64,000 nucleotides of DNA from Brevibacillus_H sp049846925 (GTDB taxonomy: Bacteria > Bacillota > Bacilli > Brevibacillales > Brevibacillaceae), in contig NZ_JBNCMT010000005.1 of NCBI RefSeq assembly GCF_049846925.1, positions 124,001 to 188,000 of the forward strand, given 5' to 3'. A program made the position numbers and the translations under genes. This document shows positions 8,230-16,539 of this stretch, in pieces. The notes beneath the pieces were generated by a model, which had not been told where the DNA came from, did not search any database, and was given only the letters and a program-made list of their open reading frames with translations. The stretch's first letter is position 1, and the number at the start of each line of letters is the position of its first letter.

Positions 8230-10524
8230 TTATTCAGCTTTTATGAGGTTTTCAAGCCTGTAGTATAATAGGGATTTTTCGATGGTGCTTAAATTGCTTC
8301 GTAACTCTTCACTTATTGGAATTGATGCTTCTATCCATTGATTAACTACCTGTGTAGTAACATCACCAATGTTTCTGATTTTCTTTTTATTCACTGTATT
8401 AAAATCCACTTTTATTGTTGCATTGGTTCTGGTTTGATATTTAAAGTTGATAGTAATTGTTGGATCTGATAATAATTTTCTCAATTTTTCAACTGGAAAA
8501 GAAACTTGTATTGGAATAACTTCATTATTCACAAATGCAAGTTGATCAGACTGTAAATCTGAACTAATTATGACTCCCTCAGAATTCTTGAGATAAAAAT
8601 CTTTGATCTTCAATTGCTCCAAAAGTTCTTTTTCAATCGTTAGGTAGAATTGGATGGAGGCACTATGATAGCTTCCGTATTTTTTCCATTTTTCAAAATA
8701 ACTCTTGAAAAATGGATCATGAGTAATATTATACAGTGCTGCTAGTTGAATTAGGTGGACATCATGATAATCTCCAGCAAAACGCTTAATGAAATAATTT
8801 GAACTAACCGAAAATGTATCCGTTTTTTCTTTCATCGAAGCATTATTTGATAATTTCCCGAGAGGGTACCCCATTGCATTAAAGATGGAGAACCAAATTG
8901 GATTATTATTTGAATCAATATAAGTCACTGAGACCTTTAATGTTTCATCTTCTTTTACTTGAAAATTTTTGCTTAAAAACAAGCTTAGCCAAGCACCTTC
9001 CCAAGTATTTCCTGCAATGTTATCTAATTTTGCGAGCCTCGTATACTCATTTGAAAACTCTTTTACCTCTCCCCATCCCTGATATGTTTCAGATTTGACA
9101 ATTGGATCATCTTTATGAGGTATACGGAAAAGTTGTTTCTTCCATGTCTTGCTACCCTCAAGATTAAATTTACCTAAATTAGTAGTCTTTTTGTTATCAT
9201 AAATCAATTGTATTTGATCATTCGGAGTGGCATCAAAAAATTCTACCTCTAAGAAAAGCTCTTCACTATCTTGCAAATGACCTATATTCTTCTCATCAAT
9301 TGTAAGATAAAAATACCCAACTCCTTTATGATCTACCAGATAGTTTCTTACTATCTTTGATTCCAACTGATAGGTCGGTCCCCAACTGTATGACCATTTT
9401 GGCGGAGCAGCAATTGATGATCTATCGTTCTCTTCATTCATGTTTATTCTTGCCAACTCAGTATTTTGGTTATTCACAATACGAATACTCTGAATCGGTA
9501 GTGTTTGTCCTGGTATTTTATTATCTGAATGAATGAAAAAGTTTTTTCTTTCTTCTGTACCAGGTTTCAATGCTGTCAAATCACCATTCATATTTAGCAT
9601 ATTATAACTGATACTCTGCCCAATACTATTCTCGATTTTTATATCCTTCACATATAATTCGGTATTCTGCTTACTCGCCAAAAAATAAAAATAATGTTTA
9701 TCATTCTTAGTGGATCTCTGGTCATATGCAGACCAGTTGCCAACATCGTAATTTGGCAGATTTGACTTTAAAGAGTTAATTCCTTTTTGCCATAAGGATA
9801 GTGCCATTTTGTCTTGTGTAACTCGATAATAATCCCATATGCCAAACAATGCATAAATGTAACCGTTTAAGACATGTGTTGTATTTTCTTGAGGGTATTC
9901 CTCAATCCAAAAATCTTGGTTATTATCATAAAACAAATTTTGAGTACCCTGATCCTTAACATAAAAAGCTTTCAAAGCCTTTTCTGCAGTTTCTAAATAT
10001 TTCTTTTCATTTGTCAGCAAATATGCTCTAACTAAAACTGAAATACCTTGACCTTGAGCCATCCCACTAACCCAAGGAGCCTTTATTAATGTCTCTCCAT
10101 CCAGGAAATCAAAAGAATAATACCAAACACCTACTCCACTTGGTAGAACTACTATTTCATCAACAAAGTAGTTTGCACTTCTAATTATTCGATCGTAGTC
10201 TTCTTGGCGTTTGTTGGTAATATACTTCTCGAAAGCTGTTAACCCAAATATCGCCACCTTCACCGGATGGGAATATACTTTGTCCCTAACTTGATACACC
10301 GGTAACCCTGTCTCTGGATAATCTATATTTTGCAAAGTAAAATCCTCGTAATACTTATAACTATTAAGTACTGAATCGCTAAAACCATTATCTTGAATGT
10401 TGTTTGAAGCATTAGCTCGTAGCGAAACAGTAGGGAATAGTAAACAGATTATTATAGTGCATGTTATCATCACTCGCCAACTCAAAGATGTTTGCACCCT
10501 CTCTCGAATAATTTTATTGCTCAT
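8230..10524 (-). CDS. Exported protein with D-glucuronyl C5-epimerase-like domain
   Basis: A protein of 764 residues with a signal peptide (hydrophobic core about 17-30, likely cut near RANA). Residues about 80-300 look like the C-terminal catalytic domain of D-glucuronyl C5-epimerases: SGMAQGQGIS (153-162), IEEYP (207-211), THVLNGYIYALFG (216-228) and GNWSAYDQR (262-270), in the usual order. Residues about 300-764 are beta-rich and then helical, without a family I recognise. C5-epimerases invert glucuronate to iduronate within a polymer; here the target could be the uronic acid made by the Wbp-like enzymes. The start overlaps the end of the upstream transglutaminase-like gene by 11 bp, so they are coupled. 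Activity is inferred; a lyase or binding role remains possible. Confidence 0.78.
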   Translation of the reverse strand: MSNKIIRERVQTSLSWRVMITCTIIICLLFPTVSLRANASNNIQDNGFSDSVLNSYKYYEDFTLQNIDYPETGLPVYQVRDKVYSHPVKVAIFGLTAFEKYITNKRQEDYDRIIRSANYFVDEIVVLPSGVGVWYYSFDFLDGETLIKAPWVSGMAQGQGISVLVRAYLLTNEKKYLETAEKALKAFYVKDQGTQNLFYDNNQDFWIEEYPQENTTHVLNGYIYALFGIWDYYRVTQDKMALSLWQKGINSLKSNLPNYDVGNWSAYDQRSTKNDKHYFYFLASKQNTELYVKDIKIENSIGQSISYNMLNMNGDLTALKPGTEERKNFFIHSDNKIPGQTLPIQSIRIVNNQNTELARINMNEENDRSSIAAPPKWSYSWGPTYQLESKIVRNYLVDHKGVGYFYLTIDEKNIGHLQDSEELFLEVEFFDATPNDQIQLIYDNKKTTNLGKFNLEGSKTWKKQLFRIPHKDDPIVKSETYQGWGEVKEFSNEYTRLAKLDNIAGNTWEGAWLSLFLSKNFQVKEDETLKVSVTYIDSNNNPIWFSIFNAMGYPLGKLSNNASMKEKTDTFSVSSNYFIKRFAGDYHDVHLIQLAALYNITHDPFFKSYFEKWKKYGSYHSASIQFYLTIEKELLEQLKIKDFYLKNSEGVIISSDLQSDQLAFVNNEVIPIQVSFPVEKLRKLLSDPTITINFKYQTRTNATIKVDFNTVNKKKIRNIGDVTTQVVNQWIEASIPISEELRSNLSTIEKSLLYYRLENLIKAE

Positions 10525-11638
10525 TATTCATTTTTTGATATACTTCGCGATAGACCGAAGCTCCAGGTGTAACGTAATCAGGAGGCCAAGTACGCATTTT
10601 TCCAGCTACGTTAAAAAATTGATCAACATTTTCGAAAAAATAATATATGTCAGTAGGCTTATATTTACCCTCTATTAAAGCGTCAGCCACTCTTTTTGTG
10701 AATCCTCCCAATTCTTTTGGTTCCGGTCTTGAAGCAGAAATCACAATATCTTTGATTTTTATCGGTTTTCCAGACAATATTTCGTTATAACTAGCTTTGG
10801 CAATAAGCCCAATTGTAGGATCCAATAACAACGAAATTCCTGTTGTTTTATCAACAGTAATTAATTGTGCATGGTCACCAACAGCTCCACCGTACCATCC
10901 GACAAAGTTAAAAGGAATATTTTTTGAGGTGAAAGGATCAAATTTGGCAAGTTGTAACGCTGCAAGAGCGTAGTTATCACAATCCAGTACTGGTTCTTTG
11001 AGTATTTTGTCAAGTTTGGTAGCATCACTAAAACCATATGGAGCAAGTTCATAAGATACTAAAGTAGAAAACACATGAAAAAGTTGTCTATCATCTATTT
11101 CTTTGAATTCAGTACCTAATGCTGTTCTTAACTCAGTTTTGGATAATTCGAAAGCTTTTACTATGAAACCAGGTTCCTTTTTTATTTCTGAAATTATATT
11201 TTGCGTCAAAGTAGAAAGGGTTATTCTTCTTACTTCTTGATTAACAGACGAGTTGTTTTCAAATACACTTATTTTTATATCTGTAGCAAACAATTCCCGA
11301 AAAAATGCTAGTGGGACATAGGGAATCTTCCCAATTTTTTGGGGAGGAGCATTTACAACAATGAATCGATCATTAACTTTAATTCTGTTATTACCAATTT
11401 CGGCTGTTATGCTGACATTATCTTTTTTCAATTGAAATATTCCTTTTTCCTCATCCCACATCAATTCGTACCCTAGTTCTTTTGTAAGAGAAGGAAGTGG
11501 ATAATACTCAACTTCAGCAGTCATACTTCCGCTCAATTCAGTCACTGCTTTTTTCTCTTCAGCTGCTACATTATTTCCTGAAATACTTGCAATAATAATA
11601 CTTAGACTAAGTGTTATATATAGAATAAAACGATCCAT
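10514..11638 (-). CDS. Exported protein with copper-amine-oxidase-N-like and transglutaminase-like domains
   Basis: This 374-residue protein has a signal peptide (residues 1-26). Residues about 42-130 look like the copper amine oxidase N-terminal-like domain common in exported Firmicutes proteins (WDEEKGIFQL, then GKIPYVPLAFF). The second half carries a transglutaminase-type triad in family order: Cys220 in VLDCDNYA, His256 in VGDHAQLI, Asp273 in LLDPTIG. Such folds act as transglutaminases, peptidases or amidases. It lies between the initiating sugar transferase (32 bp upstream) and the C5-epimerase-like gene (11-bp overlap), so it probably acts on the same exported glycan or its protein carrier. 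Function unknown; the triad is seen directly. Confidence 0.7.
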   Translation of the reverse strand: MDRFILYITLSLSIIIASISGNNVAAEEKKAVTELSGSMTAEVEYYPLPSLTKELGYELMWDEEKGIFQLKKDNVSITAEIGNNRIKVNDRFIVVNAPPQKIGKIPYVPLAFFRELFATDIKISVFENNSSVNQEVRRITLSTLTQNIISEIKKEPGFIVKAFELSKTELRTALGTEFKEIDDRQLFHVFSTLVSYELAPYGFSDATKLDKILKEPVLDCDNYALAALQLAKFDPFTSKNIPFNFVGWYGGAVGDHAQLITVDKTTGISLLLDPTIGLIAKASYNEILSGKPIKIKDIVISASRPEPKELGGFTKRVADALIEGKYKPTDIYYFFENVDQFFNVAGKMRTWPPDYVTPGASVYREVYQKMNNEQ

Positions 11639-11670
11639 ATCATGTTACTCCTCTGCTTGTACCATCCGTC

Positions 11671-12288
11671 TTATTTTAATATTTTTGCTATAGTCATTAG
11701 AATAATATGAATATCCTTTGTAATTGTTGCATTTTCTGCATATTGAAGATTCAGATCAAGTTTGTCAGGCATAACACGGTCAATATAAAATTGTTCTGCA
11801 TTAGCTGCTTGTGCTAAGATAATACTTTCATCACTATATTTTATGGAAGCAAGATCAGTGATGCCAGGTTTTACTTTCAGCACTTTTTTTTGTTTTTCAC
11901 TATACTTTTTTACATAATAAGGAACCTCAGGTCTCGGTCCTACCAAACTCATTTCTCCACGCAAAACATTAAATAACTGTGGTAATTCGTCAAGTTTATA
12001 TTTCCTCAGAAAATAACCACAATTTGTTATCCGTGGATCCCTCCCAACAGTAATTTGTTTCCCTTTTTTTTCTGCATCTACAACCATTGTTCGGAATTTT
12101 AAAATGTCAAATAGTACTCCATGTTGCCCGACTCGTTTTTGCCTAAAGAAAATGGGTCCCTTAGAATCTACCTTTATCCAAATAGAGATAAAGAGAATAA
12201 TTGGACTTATTAAAATTAATCCGAAGAATGATGAAACTATATCAAATATTCTTTTTATTAGCTTATCTCTCCATTTCATGAAATTCAC
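11671..12288 (-). CDS. Initiating sugar-1-phosphate transferase (PglC/CapM-like)
   Basis: A short (205-residue) polyprenyl-phosphate phosphoglycosyl transferase: basic N-terminus, one long membrane-embedded helix (about 18-38), then the conserved order FDILKFRTM, YKLDELPQLFNVLRGEMSLVGPRP and KPGITDLA. It moves a sugar 1-phosphate from a UDP-sugar to undecaprenyl phosphate, starting the lipid-linked glycan. It has the small PglC form, not the five-helix WbaP form. The ATG overlaps the stop of the PglE-like aminotransferase by 4 bp, suggesting that the amino-sugar from that enzyme (perhaps after acetylation) is the first residue. Confidence 0.9.
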   Translation of the reverse strand: MNFMKWRDKLIKRIFDIVSSFFGLILISPIILFISIWIKVDSKGPIFFRQKRVGQHGVLFDILKFRTMVVDAEKKGKQITVGRDPRITNCGYFLRKYKLDELPQLFNVLRGEMSLVGPRPEVPYYVKKYSEKQKKVLKVKPGITDLASIKYSDESIILAQAANAEQFYIDRVMPDKLDLNLQYAENATITKDIHIILMTIAKILK

Positions 12289-13433
12289 CTTCTGTTTTCA
12301 TTTAGGATAGATAAAACATTTTCAATTACGTAATTTACTTGATCTTCAGTCATTCCCGGATAGAGGGGTAACGAAATTGCACTTTCAAAAGCCTTCTGTG
12401 CCATTGGGTATTCAGTAATATTATAGCCACGATCCCGATAATAAGGGTGCATCGGAACTGGAATAAAATGAACGCTTGTTCCTATCCCTTTTTCCTTTAA
12501 CAGTTCAATCATTGTGCTTCGATCAATACGTAATTGCGCTTCATTCAATCGAATTACATACAAATGCCATGCATGCCTATGATTATCTGAATCATACGGT
12601 AAAAGTAATTCATCAGAATTCTTAAATGCCTCATTGTACATGTACGCATATTTCTCACGAAGACTTTGCATTTCTTCTATTTTTTTAAGTTGCACAAGGC
12701 CAAAAGCAGCTTGAATGTCAGTCATATTATATTTGTATCCAGGATAATTCACTTCATAAAACCAAGACCCTTTGCTAGAATAACGATTCCAAGCATTTTT
12801 ACTCATGCCATGAAGTCCAAGAACGCGGATCTTGTCAGCAATTTCTTCATCACTTGTAGTAACCATGCCCCCTTCTCCCGTTGAGAGATTTTTGGTTGCA
12901 TAAAAACTAAAACAAGTGACATCACTTATACTGCCAATTGGTCTTCCCTTGTATGTTGTATGAACAGCATGTGCAGCATCTTCAATCACTTTAAGATTAT
13001 AGATGCGAGCTAATTCAAGGATTTTCTCCATTTCACAAGGATACCCTGCAAAATGAACTGGAATGATAGCCTTAGTATTTGGGGTAATTGCCTGTTCTAT
13101 TTTTTCAGGATCTAAATTCATAGTAACGGGGTCGATATCAACAAAAACAGGCTTTGCACCACAATGAATAATTGTATTAGCTGTTGCAACAAATGTATAA
13201 GGAGAGGTAATTACTTCATCACCTTGGCCAATTCCTAAAGCTAATTGAGCAAGATGCAAACCAGCGGTACATGAGTTAAGTCCAACAGCAAATGGAGCAT
13301 CTACATATTTTGCAAATTCACTTTCAAACTCTACAGTTTTAGGACCACGACTAAGCCAATTAGACTTAATTGCTGATATTACCTCTGAAATCTCTTGGTC
13401 ATCGATATACGGAAGAGCATATGGGATATTCAT
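12285..13433 (-). CDS. DegT/DnrJ-family UDP-4-amino-sugar aminotransferase (PglE-like)
   Basis: A 382-residue PLP aminotransferase: MNIPYALPYIDDQEISEV, SNWLSRGP and then SFYATKNLSTGEGG with the PLP lysine. These fit the 4-aminotransferase branch (PglE, PseC, ArnB) better than the 3-aminotransferase at 1448. Its substrate is probably the UDP-4-keto-6-deoxy sugar from the dehydratase at 6197-8071. I place the start at ATG 13433 because AGGGGG lies 6-7 bp upstream; the open frame runs 60 bp further but has no RBS there and overlaps the methyltransferase end. No dedicated PglD acetyltransferase lies nearby. Confidence 0.85.
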   Translation of the reverse strand: MNIPYALPYIDDQEISEVISAIKSNWLSRGPKTVEFESEFAKYVDAPFAVGLNSCTAGLHLAQLALGIGQGDEVITSPYTFVATANTIIHCGAKPVFVDIDPVTMNLDPEKIEQAITPNTKAIIPVHFAGYPCEMEKILELARIYNLKVIEDAAHAVHTTYKGRPIGSISDVTCFSFYATKNLSTGEGGMVTTSDEEIADKIRVLGLHGMSKNAWNRYSSKGSWFYEVNYPGYKYNMTDIQAAFGLVQLKKIEEMQSLREKYAYMYNEAFKNSDELLLPYDSDNHRHAWHLYVIRLNEAQLRIDRSTMIELLKEKGIGTSVHFIPVPMHPYYRDRGYNITEYPMAQKAFESAISLPLYPGMTEDQVNYVIENVLSILNENRR

Positions 13434-13461
13434 GTTATTCCCCCTAATTGACAATGTAAGC

Positions 13462-14157
13462 TTACTTAGTTTTTTTAATCCAACATAACACATGGGTCCG
13501 GAGAAAAGGCAGAGTATTAAATACGCTGTATAGTGCCGGATGTATTCTTGTGACCTTTCTACTAATGAAAGGTGCTAAAGTTACTCTCCAAAATTCAATT
13601 TCCCCTTCAGGGAACAGTTGTTTGATTTCTTTAATTGAAATGCCTTTAACATCAGGATTTTTGGGGTTATTGTAAATGAAATCGTACCATAATATTCCCC
13701 CTCCTGGCTTCGTAAGGTTCCACATTCGTTCTGCTAACTGTCTTTTGAATTGATAATCAAGAATAGAAGTAAATACTGTAGATTGATAGACAATATCAAA
13801 ATATTCATCTGGAAGGTTTAATTGCGATGCGTCTCCAACAAGAATTTGTGTTGATGGTGGTAAGATTTTCCGAGCGTATTCAGCACGCTCCTCTAATAAC
13901 TCATTTCCAACCAAATTTTCAGGGAGAAAACCTAATTTAAGAAACAACAATAAGTTTGTACCCGATCCGCACCCAATCTCCAGAACTTTTTGACTGTTAG
14001 TATCTGCAAAACTATTCTCTCCAAGGATTTTGATAATTTTTTGTTCTTTTTCTTGGACATTCATATAAACAGACGGATTCAACGGATTGTACAGCAAATG
14101 TGATTGATTCAATTTTCTACGGGAGTATCTATTGCGAATTTTTTCTAATTCGTCCAT
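13462..14157 (-). CDS. Class I SAM-dependent methyltransferase
   Basis: About 231 residues. The SAM-binding motif I is VLEIGCGSGTN (residues about 58-68 from this start), followed by an acidic motif II region, and FDIVYQSTVFTSI in the position of motif IV. It probably methylates a sugar or glycan end, but the acceptor cannot be read from the sequence. The start is ATG 14157 after GAGGAA, 10 bp past the stop of the upstream glycosyltransferase; a longer reading from 14205 would overlap that gene by 38 bp and has no RBS. Confidence 0.78.
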   Translation of the reverse strand: MDELEKIRNRYSRRKLNQSHLLYNPLNPSVYMNVQEKEQKIIKILGENSFADTNSQKVLEIGCGSGTNLLLFLKLGFLPENLVGNELLEERAEYARKILPPSTQILVGDASQLNLPDEYFDIVYQSTVFTSILDYQFKRQLAERMWNLTKPGGGILWYDFIYNNPKNPDVKGISIKEIKQLFPEGEIEFWRVTLAPFISRKVTRIHPALYSVFNTLPFLRTHVLCWIKKTK

Positions 14158-14167
14158 ATTCGATTCC

Positions 14168-15400
14168 TCATAAGTTATTAATTTCTTCAATAAATTTTTC
14201 TGCAAGTATCTGATAATTATGTTGCTTTAAAACAAACTGTTTCCCATTGATTCCAAGCTGTTTTCTATCACCATCACTCATTTGTAGCAAGGTTTTAATT
14301 GCATTGGCAATTTCCTCAGCGTTTTCGGGAGAAACGGATATTCCACATCCACTCTCTCTCACCAAATCATTGCCTGCGTCGATGGCTTGAATGACTGGTT
14401 TTGCAGCCATCATATAGTCCATTAATTTATTGGGACTAATCCCAAATCTGAACAAAGGCTCACTTTTAAGTCCTATATACAGCGTGTCCATTTCCGAAAG
14501 AAGCCGGGGAACTAGTTTTTTTGGTACCGGTGGTAAAAAGTAAACTTGATTCAATTCTAGTTCTTTAGCCTTTTCTATTAAATTGTTTTTCTCTGGACCT
14601 TGTCCAATAAATATATATGCTACTGGTAGATTTTTAATACATTCTGCAGCCTCAACCAATGAATGCAAAGCATTAGCTAAACCATGAGCGCCAGCATATC
14701 CTACAATAAATTTTCCTTGCTCTTTTAGTTTAGCTATTAATTCATGGTGTTCCGTTCCCAAAATATCTTCACTATTATTCCATTCATCAATATCCACACC
14801 ATTTGGAATATAGACGAATTTTTCCGGTTTCATCCCATGTTCGATCATGTGATTCTTTGCCATTGGAAGTAGGGAAACCACTTTATCCGCATGCTTGTAA
14901 GCAAAATTTTCAGCGAGTTGCAGTGTAAAAATAAATGGGTGCCAAGGTGACATGCCACCCAGTTCGATTGGAGAAAGTGGCCACAAATCATGTACTTCAA
15001 AGATTAGTTTTGCACCTGTTTTTTTAGAAAAGAAATAGGCTGGATAAATGTCTAATGGATACGTTGATGAGGCAATTACAACTTCAGGATTATTTCCATT
15101 AAAAATGGATTTCATATTCTTAAATAAACTTATCACAAATGAAAACATGTTTATTGCTCGTTTTACTCCATTTCCCTCATAAGGTGGCGTTTTTAGCCAA
15201 ATATAACGTATCCCTTCAATCCATTCTTCAGTTACCGGTCCTATAACATCAGGCTTTACACTTCTTACGTGTGATTCAGAAGAAGCTACAATGGTTACTG
15301 TATGTCCATTTTTAACCCAATCACGTGCAAAGTAATATGGCCGGTACTCCATCCCATGTCTGGCTGAACCTGCGTAATGATTAATTAGTAAGATATTCAT
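14168..15400 (-). CDS. GT4-family glycosyltransferase (WbuB-like)
   Basis: About 410 residues. N-terminal donor-independent half MNILLINHYAGS...YRPYYFARDWVKNGHTV, then a GT-B linker and a GT4 C-terminal domain with VGYAGAHGLANALHSLVEA and an E-x7-E-like region (KSEPLFRFGISPNKLMDYMMA). It resembles the WbuB group that adds amino-sugars to lipid-linked intermediates. Start at ATG 15400 is favoured by GAGGTG 6 bp upstream; an extra 21 bp upstream lacks an RBS. It is soluble or peripheral on the cytoplasmic face. Acceptor and donor are unknown. Confidence 0.85.
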   Translation of the reverse strand: MNILLINHYAGSARHGMEYRPYYFARDWVKNGHTVTIVASSESHVRSVKPDVIGPVTEEWIEGIRYIWLKTPPYEGNGVKRAINMFSFVISLFKNMKSIFNGNNPEVVIASSTYPLDIYPAYFFSKKTGAKLIFEVHDLWPLSPIELGGMSPWHPFIFTLQLAENFAYKHADKVVSLLPMAKNHMIEHGMKPEKFVYIPNGVDIDEWNNSEDILGTEHHELIAKLKEQGKFIVGYAGAHGLANALHSLVEAAECIKNLPVAYIFIGQGPEKNNLIEKAKELELNQVYFLPPVPKKLVPRLLSEMDTLYIGLKSEPLFRFGISPNKLMDYMMAAKPVIQAIDAGNDLVRESGCGISVSPENAEEIANAIKTLLQMSDGDRKQLGINGKQFVLKQHNYQILAEKFIEEINNL

Positions 15401-15436
15401 GAAACACCTCATTACTCTCACAACAATAATAATTCT

Positions 15437-16516
15437 TTATTCCATAAACCAGGTTTTTAAGTGTTCGACAATATGTAGGGCAGCGTTCCCATCACCATAT
15501 ATTCCATCGTTGCTTTCAATTTGTCTTTCTTGTTTTATTAGTAATTGTAGATTTTGATTTACTGGATCGACTAATTGGTTCCACCCACACTCCACTGTTT
15601 CAACCCATTCTGTTTCATTTCTAAGCGTAAAACATGGTACTTTGGCAAAATACGCTTCTTTTTGAACTCCACCAGAATCGGTAATGATTGTTCTAGCATT
15701 CTTCTCCAATAACAACATTTCCAGATAGGAAACGGGATCAATTAGCTTAATATGGGGGCAATTCATTACATCATCCAGTAATCCGTTTACAGCTAACGAT
15801 TTTTTTGTACGTGGATGCAATGGCCAAATCAGTACTTCACCTAACTCTTTAAAAGCTTTCACTAAAGCAGCAAGTCTTGTTGGATCATCGGTATTTTCAG
15901 CTCTGTGAACAGTTACCAGATGATACTGTTTACTTTCAATGCCGTACTGTCCTAATTGATATTTCTGTTCCGCTCTTTCCCAATAGTACTGTACTGCATC
16001 GTACATAACGTCTCCAACTACAAATACATTAGCTTCAATACCTTCTCGTTTTAAGTTGTCTTGGGCAATTTTAGTAGGCGCATACAATATTGTAGAGACA
16101 TGGTCTGTCATGACACGATTAATTTCTTCAGGCATTTTTTTATTATAGCTTCTAAGTCCTGCTTCAATATGAATAAGGGGAATTTGCAATTTACTAGCTA
16201 CAATTGCTCCCGATAAGGTAGAGTTGGTATCACCGTATACTAAAATCGCATCCGGTGCTTCTTTTAATACAATCTCTTCTAATCGAATGATCATTGATCC
16301 AGTCTGATATCCATGGGACCCTGAACCAATTCCTAATGTATAATCTGGTTTAGGAATTTCCAACTCATCAAAAAAAACACCAGCCATATTGTAATCATAG
16401 TGCTGCCCGGTATCTACTAATACTTCATTAAATTCATTCCGTAACTTCCTAGAAACAGCTGCAACCTTAACAAGCTGTGGACGTGTCCCTATTACAGTAA
16501 GAATCTTCTTTTTCAA
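15437..16516 (-). CDS. UDP-GlcNAc-type 2-epimerase (WbpI-like)
   Basis: A 359-residue nonhydrolysing UDP-sugar 2-epimerase: VIGTRPQLVK (residues 8-17), VYGDTNSTLSGA, HIEAGLRSYNKKMPEEINR and ITDSGGVQKEA. GTRPQ in place of the GTRPE of WecB/MnaA suggests the WbpI side of the family, which converts UDP-2,3-diacetamido-glucuronate to its manno form. With the WbpA-, WbpB-, WbpD- and WbpE-like genes in this locus, UDP-ManNAc3NAcA is the predicted product, though plain UDP-ManNAc is possible. The start is TTG 16516 with GAGGTGA about 8 bp upstream. Confidence 0.85.
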   Translation of the reverse strand: MKKKILTVIGTRPQLVKVAAVSRKLRNEFNEVLVDTGQHYDYNMAGVFFDELEIPKPDYTLGIGSGSHGYQTGSMIIRLEEIVLKEAPDAILVYGDTNSTLSGAIVASKLQIPLIHIEAGLRSYNKKMPEEINRVMTDHVSTILYAPTKIAQDNLKREGIEANVFVVGDVMYDAVQYYWERAEQKYQLGQYGIESKQYHLVTVHRAENTDDPTRLAALVKAFKELGEVLIWPLHPRTKKSLAVNGLLDDVMNCPHIKLIDPVSYLEMLLLEKNARTIITDSGGVQKEAYFAKVPCFTLRNETEWVETVECGWNQLVDPVNQNLQLLIKQERQIESNDGIYGDGNAALHIVEHLKTWFME

Positions 16517-16539
16517 AGAAAGGTCACCTCATTTTAGTA

